From NCBI GenBank assembly GCA_963773875.1, contig CAVZCV010000011.1:62001-126000 (forward strand): 64,000 nucleotides of DNA, in the 5' to 3' direction. Below are positions 9,228 to 18,517 of the stretch, in pieces. This DNA comes from CAVTYH01 sp963773875. GTDB taxonomy: Bacteria > Planctomycetota > Planctomycetia > Pirellulales > JADZDJ01. The position numbers were made by a program, and so were the translations under genes. Position 1 is the stretch's first letter. Every line of letters starts with the position of its first letter. Below the pieces are notes generated by a model, which was given only the letters and a program-made list of their open reading frames with translations, ran no database searches and had not been told where the DNA came from.

Positions 9228-9470
9228 ATTTGTGCCTTCCCAATCCGGCGGCGTTCGTATTATTTCCGGGGCCCCGCACGTGTTCGCAGCCGCTCTCACA
9301 CTTTGTCATTTTGTGGGTAGAACGGATGGCCTTTGGCGGCCCAGTATTTCAGAAGAACTACTGGTGGTGACACCCTAATGCTGGAGTCAAATGGCGAGCT
9401 CAGTCGAAAAGCACAGATCCCGACGAAGCGGAGTTCGCAACCGCCCACGGGATTTGTGGTTACGACTTAA

Positions 9471-9545
9471 TCGGGGCGAAAGGATTTGAACCTTCGGCCT
9501 CTTGGTCCCAAACCAAGCGCTCTAGCCAGGCTGAGCTACGCCCCG
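9471..9545 (-). tRNA. tRNA-Pro (anticodon TGG)
   Basis: Read on the minus strand, a perfect 7-bp acceptor stem (CGGGGCG with CGCCCCG) encloses a D-arm with TAGCTCAGCCTGG and an anticodon stem CTTGG/CCAAG. The anticodon loop is TTTGGGA, which centres TGG and reads proline codons. The T-arm is AAGGTTCAAATCCTT. The discriminator is A and no CCA tail is encoded. Total length is 75 bases. Confidence 0.95.
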
Positions 9546-9662
9546 GTGCAATACGAAACGCGGTCATTAATAAATTAACGCATTGAATCGCGTTCCGCAA
9601 TCTGCCCAAAACGTGTTCATATGTTCACTTATTGCGATACCGGTTTGCAATTGGCTGAGAGG

Positions 9663-10640
9663 CTAGCCAGCCTGGGACTGAGGGATGGAATTTTGCGTCA
9701 AGTGGCTCCGAAGCCGATCGAACTCGTTATGATTCGCGAAGGGAATCACGATCTTTCCACGTCCTTTCGCCGTTTGGGTGATTTGAACTTTGGTCCCTAA
9801 AGCGGCACGGAATTCCTGCTCCAAAGTCGCAATTTGCCGGCTGCGGGTTCGCTTTGGCACCGGTCGAGATTGGCCGTCCTCGCCAACCAAGTGCAGTCCC
9901 TCCGCCGTCGAGGCCTCTAGCATTTCCTGCACTAATTGCTCGGTCGCCCGCACACTCAGCTCTTCGGCCTGAATACGATCGCATAACGCCGTCTGACGGC
10001 CTTCATCGCCAAGCGAAAGCAGCGCTCGCGCGTGACCGGCAGAAATGGCGCCCCGCCCAACTGCGTGTTTAACAGCTTCGGGCAGGTCCAATAGTCGAAT
10101 CAAATTGGCAATTGTTGAGCGATCAAGCGAAAGCCGAGCCGCAAGATCTTCATGATTACAACTATAAGTGCTCAAGTATTGCTGAAACGACGCGGCCTTT
10201 TCCAGCGCATTGAGGTCTTTGCGTTGCAAATTTTCGACAATTGCTAGCTCTGCTACCTGGCGATCATCCGCTTCGCGCACCTGTGTTGGCACTTGGGCCC
10301 AGCCGGCTTTGACAGCGGCTTTCAATCGCCGCTCACCAGCAATTAGCTGAAATCGTCCATTCATGGGCCGGACGACAATCGGCTGTAGAATTCCGTGATC
10401 GCGGATACTTTGGGCCAGGGCATCGATCTCCGACTCATCGAAATCTCTGCGCGGCTGGAACGGGTTGCTGTCGATTTCGTAAGCATTGATATGGGTGATT
10501 CCATTTACGGTTTCGCCCGACTGATATGTTGCGACTTGCTCAATCTGCTGGTCGAAACTTGCTTGACCCTCCGGGCCGCTGCCAAGCGGTTGACCGAGCA
10601 ATGCTTCCAGACCACGACCGAGCCTACGTTGCTGATTCAT
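9663..10640 (-). CDS. parB: Chromosome-partitioning protein ParB
   Basis: This 325-residue ParB binds parS and spreads on DNA as a CTP-dependent clamp to position the origin with ParA. The sequence begins MNQQRRLGRGLEALLG, a typical start. The N-terminal CTPase/ParB domain follows with NPFQPRRDFDE, IRDHGILQPIVVRP and the GERRLKAA motif. A KorB/HTH region comes next (LAARLSLDRSTIANLIRLL, then GAISAGHARALLSL), and the C-terminal dimerisation part is near KGRGKIVIPF. A strong GGAGG lies just before the ATG at 10640; longer starts up to 10709 would run through it. Two parS sites lie upstream of parA. The frame is intact, unlike parA. Confidence 0.95.
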   Translation of the reverse strand: MNQQRRLGRGLEALLGQPLGSGPEGQASFDQQIEQVATYQSGETVNGITHINAYEIDSNPFQPRRDFDESEIDALAQSIRDHGILQPIVVRPMNGRFQLIAGERRLKAAVKAGWAQVPTQVREADDRQVAELAIVENLQRKDLNALEKAASFQQYLSTYSCNHEDLAARLSLDRSTIANLIRLLDLPEAVKHAVGRGAISAGHARALLSLGDEGRQTALCDRIQAEELSVRATEQLVQEMLEASTAEGLHLVGEDGQSRPVPKRTRSRQIATLEQEFRAALGTKVQITQTAKGRGKIVIPFANHNEFDRLRSHLTQNSIPQSQAG

Positions 10641-10732
10641 GTTGACCTCCATGTCAGGTTTGATCCAGGGATCAATGAAGTGTTGTGAACTGCCGCAAGC
10701 CGGCGACACGGCAAATTTGCAAATCTATTGGT

Positions 10733-11478
10733 CTAGGCTGCCGATTCGAGGACCTCCCGACAAAGTTCCACGTATGCGCGGGCGCCCGAGACCGTGGCGC
10801 ATAATCGAGCACCGACAGACTGTGACTCGGCGCCTCGCTAACTGCCACATCGCGCGGCACGACGGTGCGAAACACAATATCGCCAAAAAAATCGCGCACT
10901 TGCCGTTCGACTTCGTGGGTCAATTCAAGCAAGTCGTCCACCATCGTCAGGACGATTCCACCGAATTGCAGTCGTCGAGGTTTTTCTTGCATCACCTGGC
11001 GAATAACTTCAATCATTTGAGCAAGGCCTTCCATGGCAAAATACTCGCACTGAATAGGCATCACTACTTCCGTCGATCCGGCAAGCGCCGTGCGAGTAAG
11101 TTGGCCCAGCGATGGCGGACAATCGATCAAAACAAAATCGTACGCGCTCAGTCCAGTCGCTAAATGCTGTTGGAATGTGGCAGATTGATTTTGCGAACCG
11201 GCCAGCGATTCGACGTCCTGGAAATTGCGGCTGCCCGGCAAAAGTTCAAGTCCGGGTGCTGAGGTCGAAACGAGTGATTCCTTAAGTGGAGATTTAGAAA
11301 CAAGCGGGTGGCGCTCAGCGGGCTTTGAGCCGAGTCCGCTGGTTGCATTGCATTGCGGGTCGAGATCGACCAGCAGCGTGCGGCCACCGGACAGCGCTAG
11401 CGCAGCGGCTAGGTTAATAGCGGTCGTCGTTTTGCCGACACCGCCTTTCTGATTCGCGACGCAAAGAATCCGAGCCAC
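10733..11478 (-). CDS. parA: Chromosome-partitioning ATPase ParA/Soj, frameshift near the 3' end
   Basis: ParA family ATPase: the deviant Walker A motif is NQKGGVGKTTTAINLA at residues 8-20. It also has LLVDLDPQCNATSGLG, the Walker B-like VLIDCPPSLG and FRTVVPRDVAVSEAPSHS. After VLDYAPRSR the reading frame shifts. If the three-base C run at 10785-10787 (plus strand) had a fourth base, the product would finish GARAYVELCREVLESAA and stop at 10733, the expected family ending. Without it the frame runs into parB territory and ends with unrelated residues. It acts with ParB and the adjacent parS sites. The start ATG is at the beginning of the Walker A region, as in Soj. Confidence 0.92.
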
Positions 11479-11611
11479 GGTGGAATTCCCTTTCCGCCGT
11501 AATGCTACATTCGGCCACCAAGGGCAGGGATTGTACCGTCGCCATGTGCAATCGCGAACGTCAATTTAGGTGGCAAAGCTGAGCCAAACAAATTCAACTC
11601 GCAGGCTTGCC

Positions 11612-11627
11612 CGTTTCACGTGAAACA
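11612..11627. promoter_or_regulatory. parS centromere site 1
   Basis: A perfect 14-bp palindrome GTTTCACGTGAAAC with a 3' A gives a 15/16 match to the conserved bacterial parS sequence (TGTTTCACGTGAAACA). It lies 134 bases upstream of parA and is therefore the expected ParB-loading site. Confidence 0.93.
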
Positions 11628-11662
11628 ACAAACCGGCGCAGCCGATGCTTTGACTACGATCG

Positions 11663-11678
11663 CGTTTCACGTGAAACA
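11663..11678. promoter_or_regulatory. parS centromere site 2
   Basis: A second copy of the same 14-bp palindrome with identical flanks (C before, A after), 51 bases from the first. Paired parS sites upstream of parAB are typical of origin-proximal regions. Confidence 0.93.
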
Positions 11679-11722
11679 ATGCGCAGGCCTGCTGGACGAG
11701 ACATCGTGGACTTGGCCGGCGA

Positions 11723-13069
11723 TTATTCAAGCGGATTAATTACCAGTCCGCTGACGAGCTTCGGATAGAAATATGTGCTCTTGGCCGGCATGCGTTCACC
11801 GTGTTGGCTGATACGGCGAATGTGCTCCACGGTTGCTGGCATTACAAGTGCCGCGAGTTCGAAACGCCCACCTTGTCCCATTACGCCCGTAGCATCGCGA
11901 ACTGCGGCGTCTCCCTGTTCCAGGTTGTCCACCACTTCCTGCACCGAGTGCACATACTTCGGCTTGGGCGAATCTGTCGCACCGAGTAGCTTCTCGACGA
12001 CAAGCCGATGCAACAGCGAGACACCCAGACTTTGCCAGTCGCTCGAATGCTCAGCGGCAATCTTCGCCATTTCCTGTCGTCCAACCTCGGTGACTTTCGC
12101 AATCGTCCAGCATTCGTCATCCGCCGTAAAGAATCCAAGCGTTCCCTGTGATTGTCCGCTGGCAATCTCGTCCCAAACGGTTGGTGCAAGGTCCGCACCC
12201 TCGCCCGAAACTCGTGTCGTGAAATGTCTTCCGAGCTTCGCCGCAAAACCGCTCGAGCTCATTCGCGGCAGCCCACGAAACAGACGATGTGTCGGCAAGA
12301 CCAACAAGCCTGGATCGCTCATTCCGACGCACATCATCAGTACGAAATTGGCCGGGTGATCAGGCGGAAGGCTGCCTTTTGAGGCCAACTCATCGCGATA
12401 GTTGCAAGCCGTTTCGTAGCGGTGGTGGCCATCGGCGATGAACAGCGGCCTCTCACTCATCAGGTCGGCAAGGTGCGAAATAATAGTGGGCTCAGTGATC
12501 GTCCACATTCGGTGCACAACACCCAGATGGTCGACAGCCTCGATGGGCGCCTCATTCGCAACGGCATGTTCGAGCAGGTCCTGGGCGGCATTTTCTTCAT
12601 CGGGAAATAGGCCGAAGATCTGACTAAGATTTGCGCGGCATTTCCGAGCTAGAAGCAGTCGATCCTGCTTTGGTCCAGACAGAGTCTCCTCGTGGGGATA
12701 GATCTTACCCTGGCCGAATTTCTCCAGCCAACAGCGCACCATGAAGCCGCGGCGCGTGTGGGTTTCTGCCCCTGCTTCGAACCTCTGGTGATACAAGTAG
12801 ACTGCGGGCTGCGACTCCTGGATTAAAACCCGCTCGCTCCGCCAGTTATTGAGGAATCCAGCGGCACGCGTATAGCGGTTATTCGCTTCGTTGTCGCCGG
12901 GTTCATCGCGGTTCAGTTCCAGTCGCACGATATTCGCAGGATGCAACTTGTACAGTTTGTTTTGCAATTCCGCGTCGATCACATCGTACGGCGGACAGAT
13001 GACATTAGAGAGCGAGCCGACATGCTTCAGGTCGTAGCGCAAGGAGCGGAATGGTGCAATCGTTGGCAT
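11723..13069 (-). CDS. DUF1015 family protein
   Basis: This 448-residue protein aligns with the DUF1015 family along its whole length. It starts MPTIAPFRSLRYD and has NVICPPYDVID, YLYHQRF, the KIYPHEETLSGPKQDRL segment, LFIADGHHRYETA (a conserved HH motif), VLPTHRLF, and near the C-terminus MPATVEHIRRISQHGERMPAKSTYFYPKL. The family is cytosolic and its biochemical role is unresolved; in many genomes it lies near serine or NAD-dependent dehydrogenase genes. Here it lies between the parS region and ahcY on the minus strand. The ATG at 13069 is preferred because the 14 residues before it in the open frame do not fit. Confidence 0.9.
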   Translation of the reverse strand: MPTIAPFRSLRYDLKHVGSLSNVICPPYDVIDAELQNKLYKLHPANIVRLELNRDEPGDNEANNRYTRAAGFLNNWRSERVLIQESQPAVYLYHQRFEAGAETHTRRGFMVRCWLEKFGQGKIYPHEETLSGPKQDRLLLARKCRANLSQIFGLFPDEENAAQDLLEHAVANEAPIEAVDHLGVVHRMWTITEPTIISHLADLMSERPLFIADGHHRYETACNYRDELASKGSLPPDHPANFVLMMCVGMSDPGLLVLPTHRLFRGLPRMSSSGFAAKLGRHFTTRVSGEGADLAPTVWDEIASGQSQGTLGFFTADDECWTIAKVTEVGRQEMAKIAAEHSSDWQSLGVSLLHRLVVEKLLGATDSPKPKYVHSVQEVVDNLEQGDAAVRDATGVMGQGGRFELAALVMPATVEHIRRISQHGERMPAKSTYFYPKLVSGLVINPLE

Positions 13070-13222
13070 AGTGCAAGCGGGCGATATAATGGTCTTGAAC
13101 TCAAAGCACAATTCGACCGGTTATCACTCGGCAAGCGACTAATGTCAAACCCACCAGTTAATAAAAAGGCCGGCGATTTCTCGCCCGCTTAATGCGCGTT
13201 TATCGAGTGAGCACGGCGCCGA

Positions 13223-14543
13223 CTAGTAACGGTAGTATTCCGGCTTGAACGGCCCCTCGACGGGTACGCCGATGTAATCCGATTGCTCACGTGTCAGTTT
13301 TGTGAGCTTCACGCCAAGTTTTTCCAGGTGAAGTCTGCGCCACCTCTTCATCCATCTTCTTGGGCAGCATATGGACGCCCAGCGGAAATTTCTCCGGCTT
13401 AGTCCAAAGTGCAATCTGCGCGATCACCTGATTGGTAAAGCTACTGCTCATGACGAATGATGGATGCCCGGTGGCACACCCCAGATTCACAAGTCGACCC
13501 TCAGCCAAAATGAGAATGGAGCGACTACTAGGTAGCGTGTAGCGGTCGACCTGCGGCTTAATCTCCGTCTTTTTGATGCCCTTCTGGCTGTTAAGCCAGG
13601 CCATGTCGATCTCTAAATCGAAATGCCCGATGTTGCATACAATCGCATCGTTGGGCATGGATTGCAGGTGTTCGCCGCGGATGATGTCGCGGCAGCCAGT
13701 CGCCGTGACGAAAATGTTACCGCGCGAAGCAGCGTCCTCCATCGTTGTAACTTCGTAACCTTCCATCGCCGCTTGAAGCGCACATATCGGATCGATCTCG
13801 GTGACAATCACCCGCGCGCCGAGCGAGCGCATGGCGTGAGCACAACCCTTGCCGACATCACCATAGCCAGCGATGACGACAACTTTGCCCGCGACCATCA
13901 CATCGGTGGTGCGCTTGATCCCGTCGGCAAGCGATTCGCGGCAGCCATAGAGATTGTCGAATTTACTCTTCGTCACCGAATCGTTCACGTTAATCGCCGG
14001 CACTTTCAATTCGCCGCGCTCGTGCATCTGATACAGCCGATGCACACCGGTCGTTGTCTCTTCGCTCAGGCCTTTGATGCCGAAGAGCAACTCGGGAAAT
14101 TTTTGATGGGCCATGGCCGTCAGGTCGCCGCCATCGTCCAAGATCAAGTTCAGCGGTTGACCGTCCGGAAAGAACAATGTCTGTTCGATGCACCAATCGA
14201 ATTCTTCCGAAGTCTCTCCTTTCCAAGCGAATACCGGACACGTGCCTTTCTTGGCGATCGCTGCCGCCGCGTGATCTTGCGTCGAGAAAATATTGCAGCT
14301 ACTCCACGTCACTTGAGCGCCGAGTTCTTCTAGGGTTTCGATTAGCACAGCCGTCTGAATTGTCATGTGCAAACAACCTGCGATCCGAGCGCCAGCAAGC
14401 GGCTTCGATTTGCCATATTTCTTGCGTAGAGCCATGAGGCCGGGCATCTCGTTTTCGGCCAGCATGATTTCCTTCCGACCCCAATCGGCCAGCGAAAGAT
14501 CGGCAACCTTGTACGGCAAACGTTTCGTTTCAGCAACAGCCAC
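13223..14543 (-). CDS. ahcY: Adenosylhomocysteinase, frameshift near the 3' end
   Basis: S-adenosyl-L-homocysteine hydrolase converts SAH to adenosine and homocysteine, keeping methylation and the methionine cycle going. Motifs are DWGRKEIMLAENEMPGLMA, GCLHMTIQTAVLIETL, NVNDSVTKSKFDNLYGCRESL, the NAD-binding GYGDVGKGCA, CNIGHFDLEIDM and NLGCATGHPSFVMS. After LPKKMDEEVA (near 13340) the frame changes; the other frame supplies RLHLEKLGVKLTKL and the standard ending GPFKPEYYRY, stopping at 13223. One extra base near 13340 explains it. The GTG at 14543 is the likely start: AGGAG lies 6 bases upstream and the upstream open frame looks non-coding. The combined length of about 440 residues fits the family. 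Confidence 0.93.
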
Positions 14544-14741
14544 GGAAAACTCCTGAAGTTGAGGTCGAGCCTGCGTTAACTCATTAGTGGATAAGCCTTT
14601 CGGCGCGGACGGCTCACCCATGTTAGACCGAAGCGGGATAGTTCGCAAGCGGACACGGGGACAACGTGCCATTTTCAAATCATAAGTCTTGTCGGAACAA
14701 TGTGTTGCTGCTCTCGAGCGAGGCCGGGTTTTGCTTCAATC

Positions 14742-15419
14742 TCAGCCGAGGCTTTGCAGAGCAGCATCAGAGAATTCTGCGACTAAGTGCGGATCTTTTC
14801 GGCCGGTGCTACTTTCGACGCCGCTGGCTGAATCGACGGCGTCCGGCCGAACTGTTCTGATTGCATCTGCGACGTTTTTTGCCGTGAGTCCGCCAGCCAG
14901 CACGATGGGAATAACGATTCTGAATTGCGCTCGCCACTCGGCAATTGCGTTCCAATCGGCAATTTGGCCCGTTCCGCCAAACTTATCCGGCGAATAGGAA
15001 TCGATCAGAATCGCATCTGGAACGCATCCCAGACGACTGGATTCTGCGAGGTAATTCTCAATGATTCGCTGCTCACCGGTTCGCCAACGGAACGCGCGAA
15101 TGATCGGCAAATTCAAACCTCGTTTCAGCTGCTCTACAAATTGTGGCGGCTCTGTGCCGTGGAGTTGAATCCAGGAAAAATCCACGACCGAGCCAATGCT
15201 CTCTATCTCATCAAAAGTATGATCGACGACAACCGCAACGATAGGCACCATGTCTCCGTATGCCAAAGCAATCGCTGCCGCAGTCGGCACGTCAATCAGT
15301 CGCGTGCTGTTCCTGTAGAAGTTCAAACCGAGGGCCTGGGCGCCATTGGCGACTGCGACCGAGGCATCGTCGAGCGATGTCACACCACAAATTTTAATTT
15401 TGAATGGCAGGGAGTTCAT
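14742..15419 (-). CDS. trpF: Phosphoribosylanthranilate isomerase
   Basis: TrpF carries out the Amadori rearrangement in tryptophan biosynthesis. The 225-residue single-domain TIM barrel shows KIKICGVTSLDDA at the N-terminus with the catalytic Cys, GLNFYRNSTR, the VVVDHTFDEI strand with Asp, WIQLHGTEPPQFV, ILIDSYSPDKFGGTG, and the phosphate-binding end VLAGGLTAKNV plus DAVDSASGVESSTGRKD. Length and motif order are normal. No other trp gene is nearby, so it is an isolated copy. The frame is intact. Confidence 0.96.
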   Translation of the reverse strand: MNSLPFKIKICGVTSLDDASVAVANGAQALGLNFYRNSTRLIDVPTAAAIALAYGDMVPIVAVVVDHTFDEIESIGSVVDFSWIQLHGTEPPQFVEQLKRGLNLPIIRAFRWRTGEQRIIENYLAESSRLGCVPDAILIDSYSPDKFGGTGQIADWNAIAEWRAQFRIVIPIVLAGGLTAKNVADAIRTVRPDAVDSASGVESSTGRKDPHLVAEFSDAALQSLG

Positions 15420-15582
15420 AGATTGCAGCCATTATACTTTGCCACCAGCTATCCGGCAGGGCTGCAAATTCAAGAAGCATTTAGGGCAGCGTCGATAACT
15501 AGCGATAGGTATCAGCCTGCGCGCCTGGCGAATGTACTTTTCACGGCTACTCCGCCCAATAGTCCTGCTCGCATAACCGGCC

Positions 15583-16799
15583 ATGAACTCCATGTCTAAC
15601 CCGGATTTGTTCCGATCGATGTGGCGCCGCGCCTATGCATTTCTCACGGTGGGGCTTGCCGTGTTTTTGCTAACTCTCACTGGCATCGGAGTTGTTTGCA
15701 AAGGTTACGCAACTGCGGCAAATAAAAACGATTCAATTCGAGGCCGCGATCACGAACAGATTGCGTCAAAGCTAACTATGGTTAAAGCCGAGCTGCAGAT
15801 CGCTTCCGCAACTGCCGCCGCAGCGTTCAAAGAGCTCGAGACATCCAAGACAGCGCTGCGCGACTTCATCAAGACATTGTCGAATATGCCAGCCGCCGAT
15901 CGGCCCCAAGACAAATCCTCGAATTCCACCAAAACGAATCCTGATCGGTCTGCGCTTGAAATCGAGAATTCGCCCGCAGCTGCCAGTCCGACGACAATCG
16001 CGAATCCTCGTTGGACCGAGGTTCACGATCAACTCGAAAAATTGCAGACGCGACGCGCCGAACTACACACGCTCATGATGCCTTCGCATCCGGCTATACT
16101 GGCAATTGATTCCACCATTGCCGATGTCGAGACGTTGTTGGAGACAATCAATAAGGAGATCCCCGGGACGACCAATTCCACCATCGTTCAAAATCAGTCC
16201 ACTGCCAACGCCATCGCACGGGCAGTCGATCCAGCCACGATTGCGCCTGAACCAACAATTGGCAATGGTTTGGAGGACGCGCCACAGCGTGAGGCTGAAT
16301 TGCAAAATCGAAAAATCACAGAGCGAATGGAAACCGCTGCGAACAACTACAAGTACGCCCTATTCAATCAGCAGCAAACCGCAGCTCGAAAAGAAAAATT
16401 GGAAGCCGAGTATTTCGCTTCGATCAGCGCACCAGCGGAGGTTCACGGTAGCGCGAATCCTGGCACGGGAATCTTCATTGGCTTCCTTGCTGCCATCGTT
16501 CTTGGCACTGCGGCGGCGTTGGGCTCGCGAGTTTCAGAACGCACTTTTGCCGCTGCGTCAGAAGTCCGGCAACGACTCGGCCTGACTGTTTTGGGATTCA
16601 TCTCGCGCCGCGATTGCGAGCCGCCGCGGAAAGGCCACTCAGAGAATCGCCATGGTCGACGAAATCCATCTTTGCCGCGGAATTCGTTCTCGTCGTGGGG
16701 GTGTCCTTTATTGTTGTCACTGCGCTGCTTGATCAACAGTTTTTCCATCATTTGTTGAAAAATCCGCTGGCGGCCTGTTCAAAGAAGTTTTGGTGCTAG
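15583..16799 (+). CDS. Wzz-like coiled-coil inner-membrane protein of exopolysaccharide locus I, frameshifted
   Basis: An N-terminal membrane segment (YAFLTVGLAVFLLTLTGIGVV, about residues 17-37) is followed by a long predicted coiled coil with Ala/Glu/Lys-rich heptads. A second membrane segment near residue 295 (GIFIGFLAAIVLGTAAALG) leads into SEVRQRLGLTVLGFI, the phrase found at the cytoplasmic end of Wzz/GumC chain-length determinants. After FISRRD near 16610 the frame shifts -1; the continuing frame encodes another membrane helix (FVLVVGVSFIVVTALL) and stops at 16799. This topology and the next genes (ExeA-type ATPase, CpsD-like protein, glycosyltransferase) point to polysaccharide polymerisation or export. 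It is shorter than classical GumC proteins. Confidence 0.65.
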
Positions 16800-16906
16800 C
16801 AGTTCGGCCCAAGAAGCTTAAACCGTGCTAATCGCACGTGGCTTTGAACGCCGAACCTATCTAACAGCGCCGTTGAGATGTCGACCACGATTCAAGAGAG
16901 TGTGTG

Positions 16907-18457
16907 ATGTACGAAGCGTTTTTCGGCTTACAAGATCGACCGTTCAGCGCAGTGCCGCTCGCAAAACGGTTTTTTGCCGCTCCGGCCATCGAAGCGGCAA
17001 GGCAAGGGCTCGTGCGGTGCATTGAGCGATCGGAGGGGGCAGGCCTGATTATTGGACCAATTGGCATTGGTAAATCGATTTTGTGCCAAGTATTGGCTGC
17101 CCAATTTCGAGGTCGAAGCAGCGTCGCGCTACTCACAGGAGGTGCACTTACGAATCGTCGCGCTCTGCTGCAAGCGGTTCTTTACGAGCTCGGCTTACCA
17201 TATCGGGATATGGGCGAGGGCGAATTGCGATTATCGTTGATCGATTATCTCTCCCCTCGAGACGCATCGACCCAAATCACTCTGAACAGACTTTTGCTCA
17301 TCGTCGATGAAGCGCATACTCTGCCGTTCCGAATTCTGGAGGAGCTGCGGTTAATCACGAATCTTGTGCTCGAAGGACGGCCTTTAGTGACGCTCATTCT
17401 TTCCGGCGCACCGTCACTTGAGGAACGGTTTGCCGGTCCGAAACTCGCGTCCTTCAATCAGCGGATTGCGGCGCGCTGTTACTTAGATGCGCTGGACCGA
17501 AAGCAGACCAATGAATACGTACGCTTCCAAATCGCGCAAGTGAAAGGGAATCCGGATTCGATTTTCAGTGCCTCTGCGCTCGATGCCGTCTTCAACGCCA
17601 CCGATGGAATTCCACGATTGATCAATCAAGTTTGCGATCATGCGCTGCTTCTGGCGTACGCAGGCGGAGCACGAAACATATCGGACTCGAGCATCGAAGA
17701 AGCCTGGTCCGATCTACAACAGCTACCGACCCCAATGAGCGGGGCGAGACCACAGGCAAACGCGCAAAAGCGAAGCGTCGTGGAATTTGGTCACTTGGAT
17801 GAAGATGTGAGCGACGAAATGCCGGCGGCTCTGCCATTCCGGTCGCCGAACTTGTCTTCCGCTCATTTGGAGCTCGATCCCATTCAGCAGATTGAGGCAG
17901 TCGAGAAGGAACTTTTTGAGCTAGGCGACGATTTTCAACCTGCTGGCAGTATCCGGCCGGAGGTCGAACTGGTGTTCCAATCGACCTCGAATCCGTTTGA
18001 TGAATCATTTGATGAGGAAGAAGTAGTGATCGATCGGTACACGGCAATCGAGACCGATGCCCTGGCAAATCGTCCCCGAGTCACGAGCTCTGAAAGCCTG
18101 GCCTTAAGTGCTTTGCTTACTCCATTTGAGCGCGAACCGCAGCCATCGGTCGCGGTTGCGGCAGCTTCATGGCCCGGAGGGACCCCCGATGAACACCGAA
18201 ACGTGGAATCGCGAGCGAAAACGCCGTTGGTGAAACCGTCTCAAACTGCCGCTGTCGATGCGCCGCTCAAAGCATCTGGTGGACCGCCAGCGCAACGACC
18301 TTGGACAGAAACCGTCCCTCGCGACGAATTGGTTGACGAAGATCTGATTGTTGTGGAAGAGCCGCCGGAGCAAATCATTTCTGTCTCGAAGAAACTTGCG
18401 CCTCGAGTTAAGCGACAAGAATACCGGCAACTCTTTGCCAAGCTTCGCCGCGGATAA
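16907..18457 (+). CDS. ExeA/XrtA-type AAA ATPase of exopolysaccharide locus I
   Basis: The N-terminus MYEAFFGLQDRPFSAVP is the hallmark of ExeA-like and XrtA-associated ATPases. Walker A is GPIGIGKS (about residues 46-53) and Walker B is LLLIVDEAHTL. TLILSGAPSLEERF, FNQRIAARCYLDAL and GIPRLINQVCDHALLLAY complete the AAA_22 module, which ends around residue 265. The remaining 250 residues are acidic, low-complexity and probably disordered, with a basic end (KRQEYRQLFAKLRRG). Such ATPases sit in PEP-CTERM/XrtA-type exopolysaccharide operons; no PEP-CTERM or exosortase gene is visible here. The ATG at 16907 follows a GTG three bases earlier. Confidence 0.8.
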   Translation: MYEAFFGLQDRPFSAVPLAKRFFAAPAIEAARQGLVRCIERSEGAGLIIGPIGIGKSILCQVLAAQFRGRSSVALLTGGALTNRRALLQAVLYELGLPYRDMGEGELRLSLIDYLSPRDASTQITLNRLLLIVDEAHTLPFRILEELRLITNLVLEGRPLVTLILSGAPSLEERFAGPKLASFNQRIAARCYLDALDRKQTNEYVRFQIAQVKGNPDSIFSASALDAVFNATDGIPRLINQVCDHALLLAYAGGARNISDSSIEEAWSDLQQLPTPMSGARPQANAQKRSVVEFGHLDEDVSDEMPAALPFRSPNLSSAHLELDPIQQIEAVEKELFELGDDFQPAGSIRPEVELVFQSTSNPFDESFDEEEVVIDRYTAIETDALANRPRVTSSESLALSALLTPFEREPQPSVAVAAASWPGGTPDEHRNVESRAKTPLVKPSQTAAVDAPLKASGGPPAQRPWTETVPRDELVDEDLIVVEEPPEQIISVSKKLAPRVKRQEYRQLFAKLRRG

Positions 18458-18517
18458 CGAAGAAGTTATTAGTTGCTATGTAAATCAAAACTCAACGCGT
18501 CCACTGGCGAGCTGACA

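Noticed and set aside
14544..14741. Possible SAM/SAH riboswitch upstream of ahcY
   Set aside because: The leader has GC-rich stems but none of the SAH or SAM riboswitch core phrases could be matched by eye.
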